Part shown: positions 10,197 through 18,574 of the stretch, in pieces | Position numbering within the stretch: position 1 is the first letter of the stretch | How the letters are laid out: each line of letters opens with the position of its first letter | Assembly (NCBI RefSeq): GCF_025642155.1 | Contig: NZ_CP106798.1 | Coordinates: 2,418,001-2,482,000 of the forward strand | Source of the DNA: Streptomyces sp. HUAS 15-9 | GTDB taxonomy: Bacteria; Actinomycetota; Actinomycetes; Streptomycetales; Streptomycetaceae | Reading direction: 5' to 3' | DNA: 64,000 bases | Notes under the pieces: generated by a model | Databases searched by the model: none | What the model saw: only the letters and a program-made list of their open reading frames with translations | What the model was told of the DNA's origin: nothing | Position numbers and translations under genes: made by a program

Positions 10197-10922
10197 ATGA
10201 TCAGCAACTGGGGCACGGTGGCAGGCAGGACCTTCAGAGCGGTCCGGGGCACGCCGGCGCCGATGACGTACACCTTCATCGCCCTGTGCTGCCTGATCTT
10301 CGTGATGGGGCCGGCGTCCGGGCTCAATCCGGCGTACGGCACGGGGGACGCGCTGCTCGCCGTGCAGCGGGCGTACTTCCGGCACTGGGGGGTCATCCCC
10401 GCGAAGCTGTTCGAACAGCCGGCGCAGGAAGCCCTCACTCCCGCCACGGCTCTCTTCGTGCACGGCAGCTGGGTGCATCTGCTCGGCAACATGCTCTTCC
10501 TCTATGTCTTCGGGGCGATGACCGAGGAGCGGATGGGCCGCGTGCAGTTCACCCTGTTCTACGTCGGCTGCGGCTATCTCGCGCTGATCGGCTACGCGGC
10601 CGCCAACGCCTCGTCCCAGCAGTCGCTGGTGGGCGCGTCCGGGGCGATCTCGGCGGTACTCGGAGCGTTCCTGTACCTGTTCCCCGATGCCCGTGTCACC
10701 AGTCTCCTCCCCTTTCTGTTCTTCCTCCCGCTGCGCTTCCCGGCCTGGGTCGTCCTGCCCTTCTGGGCGGCCGTCCAGTGGCTGGCGGCGGGCCGCGCCT
10801 CCCAGGGCCCGGGCGTGGCCTATCTGGCCCATCTGGTGGGCTTCTCGCTGGGCTTCCTGTTCGCGTGGGTGCGGTTCGGGCGACGGGTCAGGGGGGCGGT
10901 ACCGGATTCCGGCGGGGGGTGA
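10197..10922 (+). CDS. Rhomboid family intramembrane serine protease
   Basis: The 241-residue membrane protein has six or so hydrophobic helices. The catalytic dyad is visible as Ser148 in LVGASGAIS and His212 in YLAHLVGF. The oxyanion region HGSWVHLLGNM contains Asn98. Start ATG 10197 (MISNWGT) is chosen over an in-frame ATG ten codons earlier because it fits the family N-terminus. Rhomboids cleave transmembrane substrates within the membrane; substrates here are unknown. A strong terminator hairpin follows at 10944-10971. This gene is the last core gene before the diterpene island. Confidence 0.92.
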   Translation: MISNWGTVAGRTFRAVRGTPAPMTYTFIALCCLIFVMGPASGLNPAYGTGDALLAVQRAYFRHWGVIPAKLFEQPAQEALTPATALFVHGSWVHLLGNMLFLYVFGAMTEERMGRVQFTLFYVGCGYLALIGYAAANASSQQSLVGASGAISAVLGAFLYLFPDARVTSLLPFLFFLPLRFPAWVVLPFWAAVQWLAAGRASQGPGVAYLAHLVGFSLGFLFAWVRFGRRVRGAVPDSGGG

Positions 10923-10943
10923 GGGACACCGGGACACGGCGAA

Positions 10944-10971
10944 AGGGGTGTCCGCCGCGACGGACACCCCT
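10944..10971. terminator. Hairpin terminator after the rhomboid gene
   Basis: Perfect 11-bp stem AGGGGTGTCCG / CGGACACCCCT with a 6-base loop. It lies between the convergent rhomboid and acyl-CoA dehydrogenase-like genes and could serve both strands. Confidence 0.85.
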
Positions 10972-11039
10972 CCCCTGACGTCTTGCGCTCCTCTCGGACC
11001 GACGTCCTGCGTTCCTCTCGGCGCCCCGCGTCCGCCGCG

Positions 11040-12191
11040 TCAGAGCCCCATGGACTTGGCGACGATCGTGCGCATGATCTCGCTGGTGCCGCCGAAGATC
11101 CGGCTCGCACGGTTGTCGGCGTACAGCCGGGCGATCGGATGGTCCATCGTGAAGCCGAGACCGCCGTGCAGCTGCAGGCACTTGTCGAGCACCCGGACCG
11201 CCGTCTCCGTGCAGTACAGCTTGGTCGCGGCCGCCTCCTCGGCGGTCAGCTCCCCGCTGTCGAAGGCGTCCAGGGCCTGGTCGACGACCGCCTGCAGCGC
11301 GTTCACCGTGACCTTGCAGTCGGCGAGCACGAACTTGGTGTTCTGAAAGGCGGCGAGCGGTTTGCCGAAGGCGGTGCGCTCACGCACGTACTCGGTGGTG
11401 AGGTGGACCGCCGCGGCCGCCTGCGCGTACGCGCCGACGGCGATGCCGAGGCGTTCCTGCGGGAAGATGTCGGCCAGGCACGCGAAGGCGCCGCCCGGCT
11501 CGCCCAGCACGTCACCGACCGGGACCCGGACATCGGTGAAGGTCATCTGGACGATGTCGGAGGACCGCAGACCGAGCGTGACCGGCTCGGAGTCGACCGT
11601 CACGCCCGGTGCCCGGGTGTCCACGGCGAGCAGGGACATGCCGCCACGCCGGTCGGACCGGTCGGCGGAGGTGCGGCAGGCCACGAGCACCAGATCGGCC
11701 TGGGCACCTCCGGAGACGAAGGCCTTGGAGCCGTTGAGCAGGTAATGGCTGCCGTCCTCGGCAAGCTCGGCGGCCGTCCGCAGGCCGGCGACGTCGGAGC
11801 CGGCCCCCGGCTCGGTGATCGCGATGGCCGTCATCAGTTCGCCGGTGACGAACCCGGGCAGCCAGCGCCGCTTCTGCTCCGGGGTCGTGTAGTTCACCAA
11901 GGTGGCCGGAAGCGCCAGATGCGCACTGGCCCCGCCGAAGGTGACACCGGCCCGGGCGCACTCCTCGGCGATGACGGCGTTGAACTTGAAACTCTTCTCG
12001 CCCGAGCCGCCGAACTCCTCGGGGATGCCGAACCCGAAGATGCCGAGTTTTCCCAGCTTGAGATATAAGTCACGCGGTACCCGGCCGGCCGTTTCCCATT
12101 CGGAATAGACGGGTACGACCTCTGCCTCGATTAAGCCCCGCACCACCGCACGGAACGCCTCGTGCTCGTCCTGGAAAACAGTGCGTCGCAC
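11040..12191 (-). CDS. Acyl-CoA dehydrogenase-like flavoprotein of the diterpene island
   Basis: The 383-residue protein shows the three-domain acyl-CoA dehydrogenase fold. FAD and substrate motifs include IAITEPGAGSDVAG, SKAFVSGG, RTAFGKPLAAFQNTKF, QLHGGLGF and IFGGTSEIM. The usual catalytic Glu in the last motif (YEGT in MCAD) is Gly, and the alternative LCAD/IVD position appears to be Ala, so normal alpha-beta dehydrogenation is uncertain. Start GTG 12191 follows AGGGGGAAGAGCG; the frame extends upstream without a site. Leu20 (12132-12134) and Leu42 (12066-12068) are encoded by TTA, the rare bldA-dependent codon. It is divergent from the first P450. Its role in the cluster is unknown. Confidence 0.85.
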   Translation of the reverse strand: MRRTVFQDEHEAFRAVVRGLIEAEVVPVYSEWETAGRVPRDLYLKLGKLGIFGFGIPEEFGGSGEKSFKFNAVIAEECARAGVTFGGASAHLALPATLVNYTTPEQKRRWLPGFVTGELMTAIAITEPGAGSDVAGLRTAAELAEDGSHYLLNGSKAFVSGGAQADLVLVACRTSADRSDRRGGMSLLAVDTRAPGVTVDSEPVTLGLRSSDIVQMTFTDVRVPVGDVLGEPGGAFACLADIFPQERLGIAVGAYAQAAAAVHLTTEYVRERTAFGKPLAAFQNTKFVLADCKVTVNALQAVVDQALDAFDSGELTAEEAAATKLYCTETAVRVLDKCLQLHGGLGFTMDHPIARLYADNRASRIFGGTSEIMRTIVAKSMGL

Positions 12192-12382
12192 CGCTCTTCC
12201 CCCTGTAGCTCTGATCGGTGTGTTCGCCAACGACTCGACGCTAATACGGAGTTGAGGATCTTGTCCAGGGCGCCGGACCTTGTCACCCGTGCTTGTCATG
12301 TGCCTACTATTCGGTCACCGGGTTCACGACCGACGCGACGGACCCGCGCAGTGGGCTGCCGATTTTCATGGGGGAGACAGGC
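12192..12382. promoter_or_regulatory. Divergent promoter region at the left end of the cluster
   Basis: The 191-base gap between the acyl-CoA dehydrogenase-like gene and the first P450 is relatively AT-rich. On the plus strand TTGTCA (12280-12285) and TACTAT (12305-12310), spaced by 19 bases, make a plausible promoter giving a leader of about 65 nt. The minus-strand promoter was not resolved. Confidence 0.45.
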
Positions 12383-13597
12383 ATGGAACCAACTGACGGT
12401 AAACCTTTGTTCAATGCTCGCGACCCGCGATTACGCACCGACCCGTACCCGCTCTACAAGCGCCTTCGGGACATGGACCCGGTCCACCGGACTCCGTACG
12501 GTCACTGGGTGGTGTCGGGATACAACGCGGTCGCCGCACTCATACGAAATCCCAAGTTGAGCAGCGAATATCCGCAAGACCCCAAATGGGCCGCACAACG
12601 GGGCGGACGGGACAGTCCGATCGTGCGTGCCGCCCGCAGCTGGATGCTGATGCGGGACGGCGAGGCGCACCGCCGGCTGCGCGGCCTGGCCAACCCGCTG
12701 TTCACCGCCAGGGCCATCCGCGAGACGGCCCCCCGGATCGCCGGCATCGTCCACCGGATCATGGACGACATGGGCGACGGCCGGGACATCGACCTCATCG
12801 GGCAGCTCGCGGCCCTGGTGCCGGTGACCGTCTTCTGCGGCCTGGGCGGCCTTCCCGTGGAGGACCGTGACCTGTGCCGGAAGTGGACCGACGCACTGGG
12901 CCACGTCATCGACCCGGCCACCGACGAGACCACCCGCCGGGCCATGAACGACGCGGCCGAGGAGTTCGGCGCCTATGTCGCCGGACACCTGGAGGAGCGG
13001 CGCGCGAACCCGCGCGACGACATCATCTCCCGCCTGCTGCTGGCGGAGTTCGACGGCGAGAAGCTCTCCGACGAGGAGATCGTCGCCAACGTCATGATGT
13101 TCTTCATGGGCGGTCACGAGACGACCGTCAACCTCATCGGCAACGGCATGCTCGCCCTGCTGCGCCACCCCGACCAGCTGCGTGCCCTGCGCGAGGACCC
13201 CGGCCTCGTCGAGAACGGCATCGACGAACTGCTCAGGTACGACGCACCCATCCAGCTGGTGGCCCGTATCACCACCGATGACATCGAGCTCGAGGGCACC
13301 ACGATCCCGGCCGGCTCCAAGGTGATGATCCTGCTCGGCGCCGCCAACCGCGACCCGGCCCGCTACCCCGACCCCGACCGCCTCGACCTGCGGCGCCCGG
13401 ACGTCCGGCCGCTGTCCTTCGGGGGCGGCCCGCACTACTGCATCGGCGCCCTGCTGGCGAAGACCGAGGCACGGCTCGTCCTCACCGAACTGCTGCGCCG
13501 CCACCGTGACATCACACTCAGCCGCGAGGACGTCGTGTGGCGTCCGCAGGTCAACATCCGCGGGCTCAGAGAACTCCGCGTCGATCTCCTCTCCTGA
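12383..13597 (+). CDS. Cytochrome P450 (additional, cluster front)
   Basis: A 404-residue bacterial class I P450. The I-helix motif GGHETT is at residues 243-248, the K-helix ExxR in ELLRY, and the heme loop LSFGGGPHYCIG has ligand Cys353. Start ATG 12383 is chosen because GGGGGAGA lies seven bases upstream; in-frame ATG 12368 and TTG 12293 lack such a site. Leu17 is a TTA codon (12431-12433), implying bldA control. It precedes cotB1 by 153 bases in the same direction and may be co-transcribed with it. It is not one of the known cotB3/cotB4 pair, so it is a candidate for extra oxidation of the cyclooctatin skeleton. It needs a ferredoxin partner from elsewhere, as none is nearby. Confidence 0.92.
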   Translation: MEPTDGKPLFNARDPRLRTDPYPLYKRLRDMDPVHRTPYGHWVVSGYNAVAALIRNPKLSSEYPQDPKWAAQRGGRDSPIVRAARSWMLMRDGEAHRRLRGLANPLFTARAIRETAPRIAGIVHRIMDDMGDGRDIDLIGQLAALVPVTVFCGLGGLPVEDRDLCRKWTDALGHVIDPATDETTRRAMNDAAEEFGAYVAGHLEERRANPRDDIISRLLLAEFDGEKLSDEEIVANVMMFFMGGHETTVNLIGNGMLALLRHPDQLRALREDPGLVENGIDELLRYDAPIQLVARITTDDIELEGTTIPAGSKVMILLGAANRDPARYPDPDRLDLRRPDVRPLSFGGGPHYCIGALLAKTEARLVLTELLRRHRDITLSREDVVWRPQVNIRGLRELRVDLLS

Positions 13598-13750
13598 CGT
13601 CGGCCCGGCCTCCCGGCCGCCGGGCGGCATCGCCCGGCAAATTTCCGCAGTGTCCGGTTTTCTCTGCTTTCTCTACGCACGTGCCCAAGCGCCTTCGTGG
13701 ATGCGGAGCCGGTTCCACTGGTCCTATGAGCGGGGATGAAGCACAGATAT

Positions 13751-14818
13751 ATGAGTACTCAGACCATTTCTCCAGGCATACTCGATCCGAGCGTCGCGAG
13801 GAACGCCGTGGACGCCGTCCTGGTGGATTTCCTGGAGAGCCGGAGACAAAACTCGGGCAACCCACAAATGGCCAGGCTCGTGAAATTGCTGGAAGAATTC
13901 ATGGTGGGCGGCAAGAGAATCCGGCCGATGCTCACCGTGATGGGCTGGAAGGCGGCCGGCGGAGAAACCGACCTGACGGCCGTGGTACGCGTGGCGGCGT
14001 CACTGGAGATGTTCCACGCGTTCGCCCTCATTCATGACGACATCATGGACGACAGTGACACCCGGCGCGGCCGTCCCACCATCCACCGGATGCTCGCCGG
14101 AAAACGCGGCGACGACCGTACCGAGCGATTCGGAATCGGCGCCGCGGTGCTGCTGGGCGACCTCGCCTTCGCCTGGTCGGACCAGCTGCTGCACACGGCG
14201 GACCTCACCTCCGCGCAGTCGGCGGCGGTACTGCCGCTCGTCACCGACATGCGCACGGAGGTGATGCTCGGGCAGTACCTGGACCTCCGCGCCACCGGCG
14301 AGCTCACCGACGACGTCGACGCCACGCTCACCGTCAACCGCTACAAGACCGCCAAGTACACCATCGAACGCCCGCTGCACATCGGCGCCGCCCTCGCGGG
14401 AGCCGGCACGGATGCCCTGGCCGCCTGCTCGGCGTTCGCCCTGCCCCTGGGCGAGGCCTTCCAGCTCCGCGACGACCTGCTGGGGGTCTACGGCGACGTC
14501 CGCGACACGGGCAAGTCGCGCCTGGACGACCTGCGGGCCGGCAAGAACACGACCCTGGTCGCGCTCGCCCTGCGCGCCGGCGACACGGCGCAGCGCGCCC
14601 GGCTGCGCGCACTGATCGGCGACCCCGGGCTGGACGAGGCCGGCGCCGAGGAGGTCCGGGCACTGTTCGCGTCCACCGGCGCCCGGGACGCCGTCGAACA
14701 CATGATCGATGACCGCTATCGGCAGGCCGTCCGGGCGCTGGAGACCGCCCCCTTCACCGCCGCCGCCGTCACCGCCCTCAAGCAGCTCGCCGTCACGGCC
14801 ACCAGGAGGAACTCATGA
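13751..14818 (+). CDS. cotB1: Geranylgeranyl diphosphate synthase (CotB1-type)
   Basis: A 355-residue trans-isoprenyl diphosphate synthase. It has KRIRP (substrate phosphate binding), the first Asp-rich motif DDIMDD at 96-101, then FQLRDDLLGVYGD with TGKS. The DDLLG form of the second motif is usual in actinobacterial GGPP synthases. Its stop overlaps the start of the next gene by ATGA, giving translational coupling to the cyclase it feeds. An in-frame ATG at 13736 is the alternative start, but GGGG abuts it too closely. It condenses IPP with allylic diphosphates to GGPP in the cytosol. Order, partner and motif pattern match cotB1 of the cyclooctatin cluster; the C20 product is inferred from the adjacent diterpene cyclase. 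Confidence 0.9.
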   Translation: MSTQTISPGILDPSVARNAVDAVLVDFLESRRQNSGNPQMARLVKLLEEFMVGGKRIRPMLTVMGWKAAGGETDLTAVVRVAASLEMFHAFALIHDDIMDDSDTRRGRPTIHRMLAGKRGDDRTERFGIGAAVLLGDLAFAWSDQLLHTADLTSAQSAAVLPLVTDMRTEVMLGQYLDLRATGELTDDVDATLTVNRYKTAKYTIERPLHIGAALAGAGTDALAACSAFALPLGEAFQLRDDLLGVYGDVRDTGKSRLDDLRAGKNTTLVALALRAGDTAQRARLRALIGDPGLDEAGAEEVRALFASTGARDAVEHMIDDRYRQAVRALETAPFTAAAVTALKQLAVTATRRNS

Positions 14819-15732
14819 CCGCGGACCTGACCGCGCCCGCCACCACGGCCCCCGCGGGCACGGCCCGCCACTGGCAGGAGTGCACCGATCGCTTCGCCGC
14901 CCTGTTCGAGCGGCACGTCGGGTACGAGGCGCGGAAGGTGCCCATGACGGACGCCGAACTGCGCGAGGTCATAGACGCCTGCAACCGGGCGGTGGCCCCC
15001 CTGGGCAAGAGCGTCTCCGACAAGCGCTGGATCTCCTACATGGACGTGGTGCGCTGGTCGCAGAGCGCCCGCCACATCAAGGACATGGAGGCGTTCAAGG
15101 CGGTCTGCGTACTCAACTGCGTGACCTTCGTGTGGGACGACATGGACGCCGCCCTGCACGACTTCGACCTCTTCCTGCCCCAGCTGCGCGCGGTCTGTGA
15201 GCGGTACTACTCCGCCGAGGACGCGGAGTTCGCGTACGAGGGGGCCCGCGCCTTCGTCACCAGCGACCACATGTTCCGCGACTCCCTGCTCAAGAAGGTG
15301 CTCTGCAGCACCTCGCCCGAGCAGTACTTCCGGTTCCGCGTCACCGACGTCGGGGTGGACTTCTGGATGCGGATGTCCTACCCGATCTACCGCCATCGCG
15401 AGCTGACCGAGCACTCCAAGACGGGCCTCGCCGCCCGGATGACCACCCGCGGGCTGGCCATCGTCAACGACTTCTACTCCTACGACCGCGAACACGCCCT
15501 CGGCCAGATCACCAACTGCTTCCGGCTGTGCGACATGGCCGACGACGCCGGCTTCCGGCACTTCTTCCAGGCCCGCCTCGACGACATGGCCGAGGACATG
15601 GAGTGCATCAAGGCGTTCGACGACATCACCCGGGACGTCCTGCTCGACCTGATCCAGGGCAACTTCGTGTGGACCACACGGGACCGGCGCTACCAGGCCC
15701 CGGTGAACGACGTCAACTCGCGTATCCAGTAG
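14815..15732 (+). CDS. cotB2: Class I diterpene cyclase, cyclooctat-9-en-7-ol synthase
   Basis: The 305-residue protein is closely similar to CotB2 as I recall it, aligning without gaps over the core with a constant offset of two residues. Metal-binding motifs are DDMD at 108-111 and the NSE-type NDFYSYDRE at 218-226. Product-determining aromatic residues of CotB2 are all kept: Phe105 (F107), Phe147 (F149), Trp184 (W186) and Trp286 (W288). The enzyme ionises GGPP and forms the 5-8-5 fused cyclooctat-9-en-7-ol. It overlaps cotB1 by 4 nt and is followed 10 bases later by cotB3. There is no signal peptide, so it is cytosolic. The product assignment is inference from residue identity. Confidence 0.94.
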   Translation: MTADLTAPATTAPAGTARHWQECTDRFAALFERHVGYEARKVPMTDAELREVIDACNRAVAPLGKSVSDKRWISYMDVVRWSQSARHIKDMEAFKAVCVLNCVTFVWDDMDAALHDFDLFLPQLRAVCERYYSAEDAEFAYEGARAFVTSDHMFRDSLLKKVLCSTSPEQYFRFRVTDVGVDFWMRMSYPIYRHRELTEHSKTGLAARMTTRGLAIVNDFYSYDREHALGQITNCFRLCDMADDAGFRHFFQARLDDMAEDMECIKAFDDITRDVLLDLIQGNFVWTTRDRRYQAPVNDVNSRIQ

Positions 15733-15742
15733 GGGCCGCCGG

Positions 15743-17101
15743 ATGCGTACCTCCAAGTCACCCGCGGCGGCAGGGCACTGGCGGATCGGCACCGCCCCCG
15801 GCGCCCTGCCGCTCCTGGGACACGTACCCGCCCTGTGGCGCCGCCCCCTGGAGTTCCTGGCCTCACTGCCCGCGTACGGCGACCTGGTCGAGGTCCGGCT
15901 CGGCCCCGGCCGGGCCTACCTCGCCGCCCACCCCGAGCTGGTCCGGCACGTGCTGCTCAACCCGCGCGTCTTCGACAAGGGAGGAGTCTTCGACAAGGCA
16001 CGGCAACTGCTCGGCAACAGCCTGTCCGTGTCCCGCGGCGAGGAGCACCGCTTCCAGCGCCGGCTGATCCAGCCCGCCTTCCACCCGACGAGGATCGCCG
16101 CCTACACGACGGCGGTGGCCGAGGACACCCGGGCCGTGACCGACGCCTGGCAGGCCGGAAAGACCCTCGACATCAGCGACGCCATGCACGCCCTGCTCAT
16201 GCGGGTCGCCGCGCGCACCCTGTTCTCCACCGGGCTCGACGACGCCACCATCGAGGAGGCCCGGCAGTGCCTGCGGACGGTCTCGCACGGCATCTACAAG
16301 CGCACGGTCGCCCCGCTGGGCATCATGGAGAAGCTGCCCACCCCGGGAAACCGTGCCTACGACCACGCCAACGCGCGGCTGCGGCAGATCGTGGCCGACA
16401 TGATCGCCCTGCGGCGGCGGTCCGACACGGACCACGGCGATCTGCTCTCCACCCTGCTGCGGGCGGAACACCCCGAGACCGGGGAGAAGCTGGACGACGG
16501 CCAGATCCTGGACCAGGTCGTCACCTTCCTGGTCGCCGGCAGCGAGACCACCGCCTCCACCCTGGCCTTCGTCTTCCATCTCATGGGCACGCTGCCCGAG
16601 GTGGAGAAGCGCGTGCACGCCGAGGTGGACGCGGCACTGGAGGGACGGACACCCGTCTACGACGACCTGCCCGCGCTGCCGTACACCCGCAATGTCATCA
16701 CCGAGGCGCTGCGCCTGTACCCGCCGTCCTGGATGGCGATGCGGGTCACGGCGCAGGACGTGGAACTCGGCGGCCGGCTGATCCCCGCCCGGACGATGAT
16801 GCTCTACAGCGCCTACGCCCTGCACCACAACCCGGAGCTCTTCCCCGACCCGGAGTCCTTCGATCCCGGGCGCTGGGAGGGCGAACGGGCCGAGCGGGTG
16901 CCGCGCGGGGCCCTGCTTCCGTTCGGCGCGGGCAGCCACAAGTGCATCGGCGACGTCCTCGCGCTCACCGAGACCGCGCTGATCGTGGCGACCGTCGGCG
17001 CACGCTGGCGGCTGCGCCCCGCGCCCGGGTCCCGGCTGCGCCCGGAGCCGAAGGCCACGTTGGAGTCCGGGCCGCTGCCGATGGTGCTGGAACGGCGCTG
17101 A
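15743..17101 (+). CDS. cotB3: Cytochrome P450, cyclooctatin hydroxylase (CotB3-like)
   Basis: A 452-residue P450 in the CotB3 position, 10 bases after cotB2. Visible motifs are AGSETT at 265-270 (I helix), EALRLYPPSW (ExxR) and the heme loop FGAGSHKCIGD with Cys401. The length and the LYPP segment after ExxR are of the longer, CYP4/CYP102-like bacterial type rather than the 400-residue CYP107 type of the cluster's outer P450s. In the known pathway CotB3 hydroxylates C-5 of cyclooctat-9-en-7-ol. The next P450 is a paralogue with motifs at identical positions. Regiochemistry is assigned by gene order only. Confidence 0.88.
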   Translation: MRTSKSPAAAGHWRIGTAPGALPLLGHVPALWRRPLEFLASLPAYGDLVEVRLGPGRAYLAAHPELVRHVLLNPRVFDKGGVFDKARQLLGNSLSVSRGEEHRFQRRLIQPAFHPTRIAAYTTAVAEDTRAVTDAWQAGKTLDISDAMHALLMRVAARTLFSTGLDDATIEEARQCLRTVSHGIYKRTVAPLGIMEKLPTPGNRAYDHANARLRQIVADMIALRRRSDTDHGDLLSTLLRAEHPETGEKLDDGQILDQVVTFLVAGSETTASTLAFVFHLMGTLPEVEKRVHAEVDAALEGRTPVYDDLPALPYTRNVITEALRLYPPSWMAMRVTAQDVELGGRLIPARTMMLYSAYALHHNPELFPDPESFDPGRWEGERAERVPRGALLPFGAGSHKCIGDVLALTETALIVATVGARWRLRPAPGSRLRPEPKATLESGPLPMVLERR

Positions 17102-17191
17102 CCCGATCCTCCACCGTCCTCCTTTGTCCCCACCGTCCTTCTCCGTCCCCCCGTCTCCCTGTCCGTACCGTCACCGGAGGGCACATCCGGC

Positions 17192-18550
17192 ATGAAGACC
17201 CAATCCGACCTGGCCAGGCGCGGCTGGCGGATCGCCAAGGCGCCGGGCCGGCTTCCGCTGGTGGGCCACGCGCTGCACCTGGCGCGTCGTCCCCTGGAGT
17301 TCCTGGCCTCGCTGCCCGCCGTGGGCGATCTGGTCGAGCTGCGGCTCGGCACCAAGCCGACCTACCTGCCCTGCCATCCGGAGCTGGTGCAGCAGGTGCT
17401 GCTGAACGCGCGGGTCTACGACACCGGGGGCCCGGTGAAGGAGAAGGCCCGCCCCATCCTGGGCAACGGGCTGATCACCTCCGACTGGGCCGACCATCGC
17501 CGGCAGCGGCGCATGGTCCAGCCGGCCTTCCACACGGCGCGCATCGCGACGTACGCCGAGGTGATGCGCGAGGAGTGCGCGGCGCACACGGAGACCTGGC
17601 GGGCGGGACGGCCCCTCGACGTCGGTGACGCGATGCAGGCCCTGACCGCACGGGTGACGGCCCGCGCGCTGTTCTCGACCGAGATGGCACCGCACTCGGT
17701 CGCGGAGATCCAGCGCGGCCTGCCCGTCATGGTGCGCGGGGCGTTCCGTCGCGCGATGGACCCCACCGGTCTGCTGGCCAGGCTGCCGTTGGCCGCCAAC
17801 CGGGAGTTCGACACGGCGCTCGCCCGGCTGCACGCTCTCATCGACACGATCGTCGGGGACTACCGGCGCTCCGGCGAGGACCGCGGCGACCTGCTGTCCG
17901 CGCTGCTGGCCGCACGGGACGAGGAGGACGGCGGCGCGATGACCGACCAGGAGGTCCACGACCAGGTCATGACGCTGCTGCTGGCCGGTGTGGAGACCAC
18001 CGCGAGCGCCCTGACCTGGGCCTGGCATCTGCTGGCGGCCCACCCCGAAGCCGAGGCGCGGCTGCACGCGGAGGTCGACGGGGTGCTGGGCGGCCGGATC
18101 CCGGGCTACGCCGACGTGCCGAGGCTCGCCCAGACCCAGCGGATCTTCACCGAGGCACTGCGGCTGTACCCGCCGGCCTGGATGTACACCCGGATGACCA
18201 CCGAACCCACCGAGTTGGCCGGGCACCGGCTGGAAGCCGGTTCCGACCTGCTGATCAGCCCCTACGTCATCCACCGCATCCCGGAGTTCTTCCCGCGCCC
18301 GGAGGTCTTCGACCCGGACCGGTGGCTGCCGGAGCGGGCCAGGGACGTCACCCGAGGTTCGTATCTGCCGTTCGGCGGGGGCAGCCGCAAGTGCATCGGC
18401 GACGTCTTCGGGATGACGGAGGCGACACTGGCGCTGGCCACCATCGCCTCCCGGTGGCGGCTGCGGCCGGTACCGGGCACCACCGTCTCGCCCCATGCCG
18501 GAATGAGCCTGACCACCGGACCGCTGCCGATGGCACCCGAACCACGCTGA
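17192..18550 (+). CDS. cotB4: Cytochrome P450, cyclooctatin hydroxylase (CotB4-like)
   Basis: A 452-residue paralogue of the preceding P450, equal in length and with motifs at the same positions: AGVETT at 265-270, EALRLYPPAW, and FGGGSRKCIGD with Cys401. The N-terminal halves share RRPLEFLASLPA, so the two arose by duplication. The start ATG follows CACCGGAGGGCACATCCGGC. In the known pathway CotB4 hydroxylates C-18 to complete cyclooctatin. The 90-base gap from cotB3 is the largest in the core operon and has many CCGTC/CTCC repeats but no clear terminator. It converges on the next P450 with 24 bases between stops. Confidence 0.88.
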   Translation: MKTQSDLARRGWRIAKAPGRLPLVGHALHLARRPLEFLASLPAVGDLVELRLGTKPTYLPCHPELVQQVLLNARVYDTGGPVKEKARPILGNGLITSDWADHRRQRRMVQPAFHTARIATYAEVMREECAAHTETWRAGRPLDVGDAMQALTARVTARALFSTEMAPHSVAEIQRGLPVMVRGAFRRAMDPTGLLARLPLAANREFDTALARLHALIDTIVGDYRRSGEDRGDLLSALLAARDEEDGGAMTDQEVHDQVMTLLLAGVETTASALTWAWHLLAAHPEAEARLHAEVDGVLGGRIPGYADVPRLAQTQRIFTEALRLYPPAWMYTRMTTEPTELAGHRLEAGSDLLISPYVIHRIPEFFPRPEVFDPDRWLPERARDVTRGSYLPFGGGSRKCIGDVFGMTEATLALATIASRWRLRPVPGTTVSPHAGMSLTTGPLPMAPEPR

Positions 18551-18574
18551 CCGGACACAGCACACGCCGGCAGA

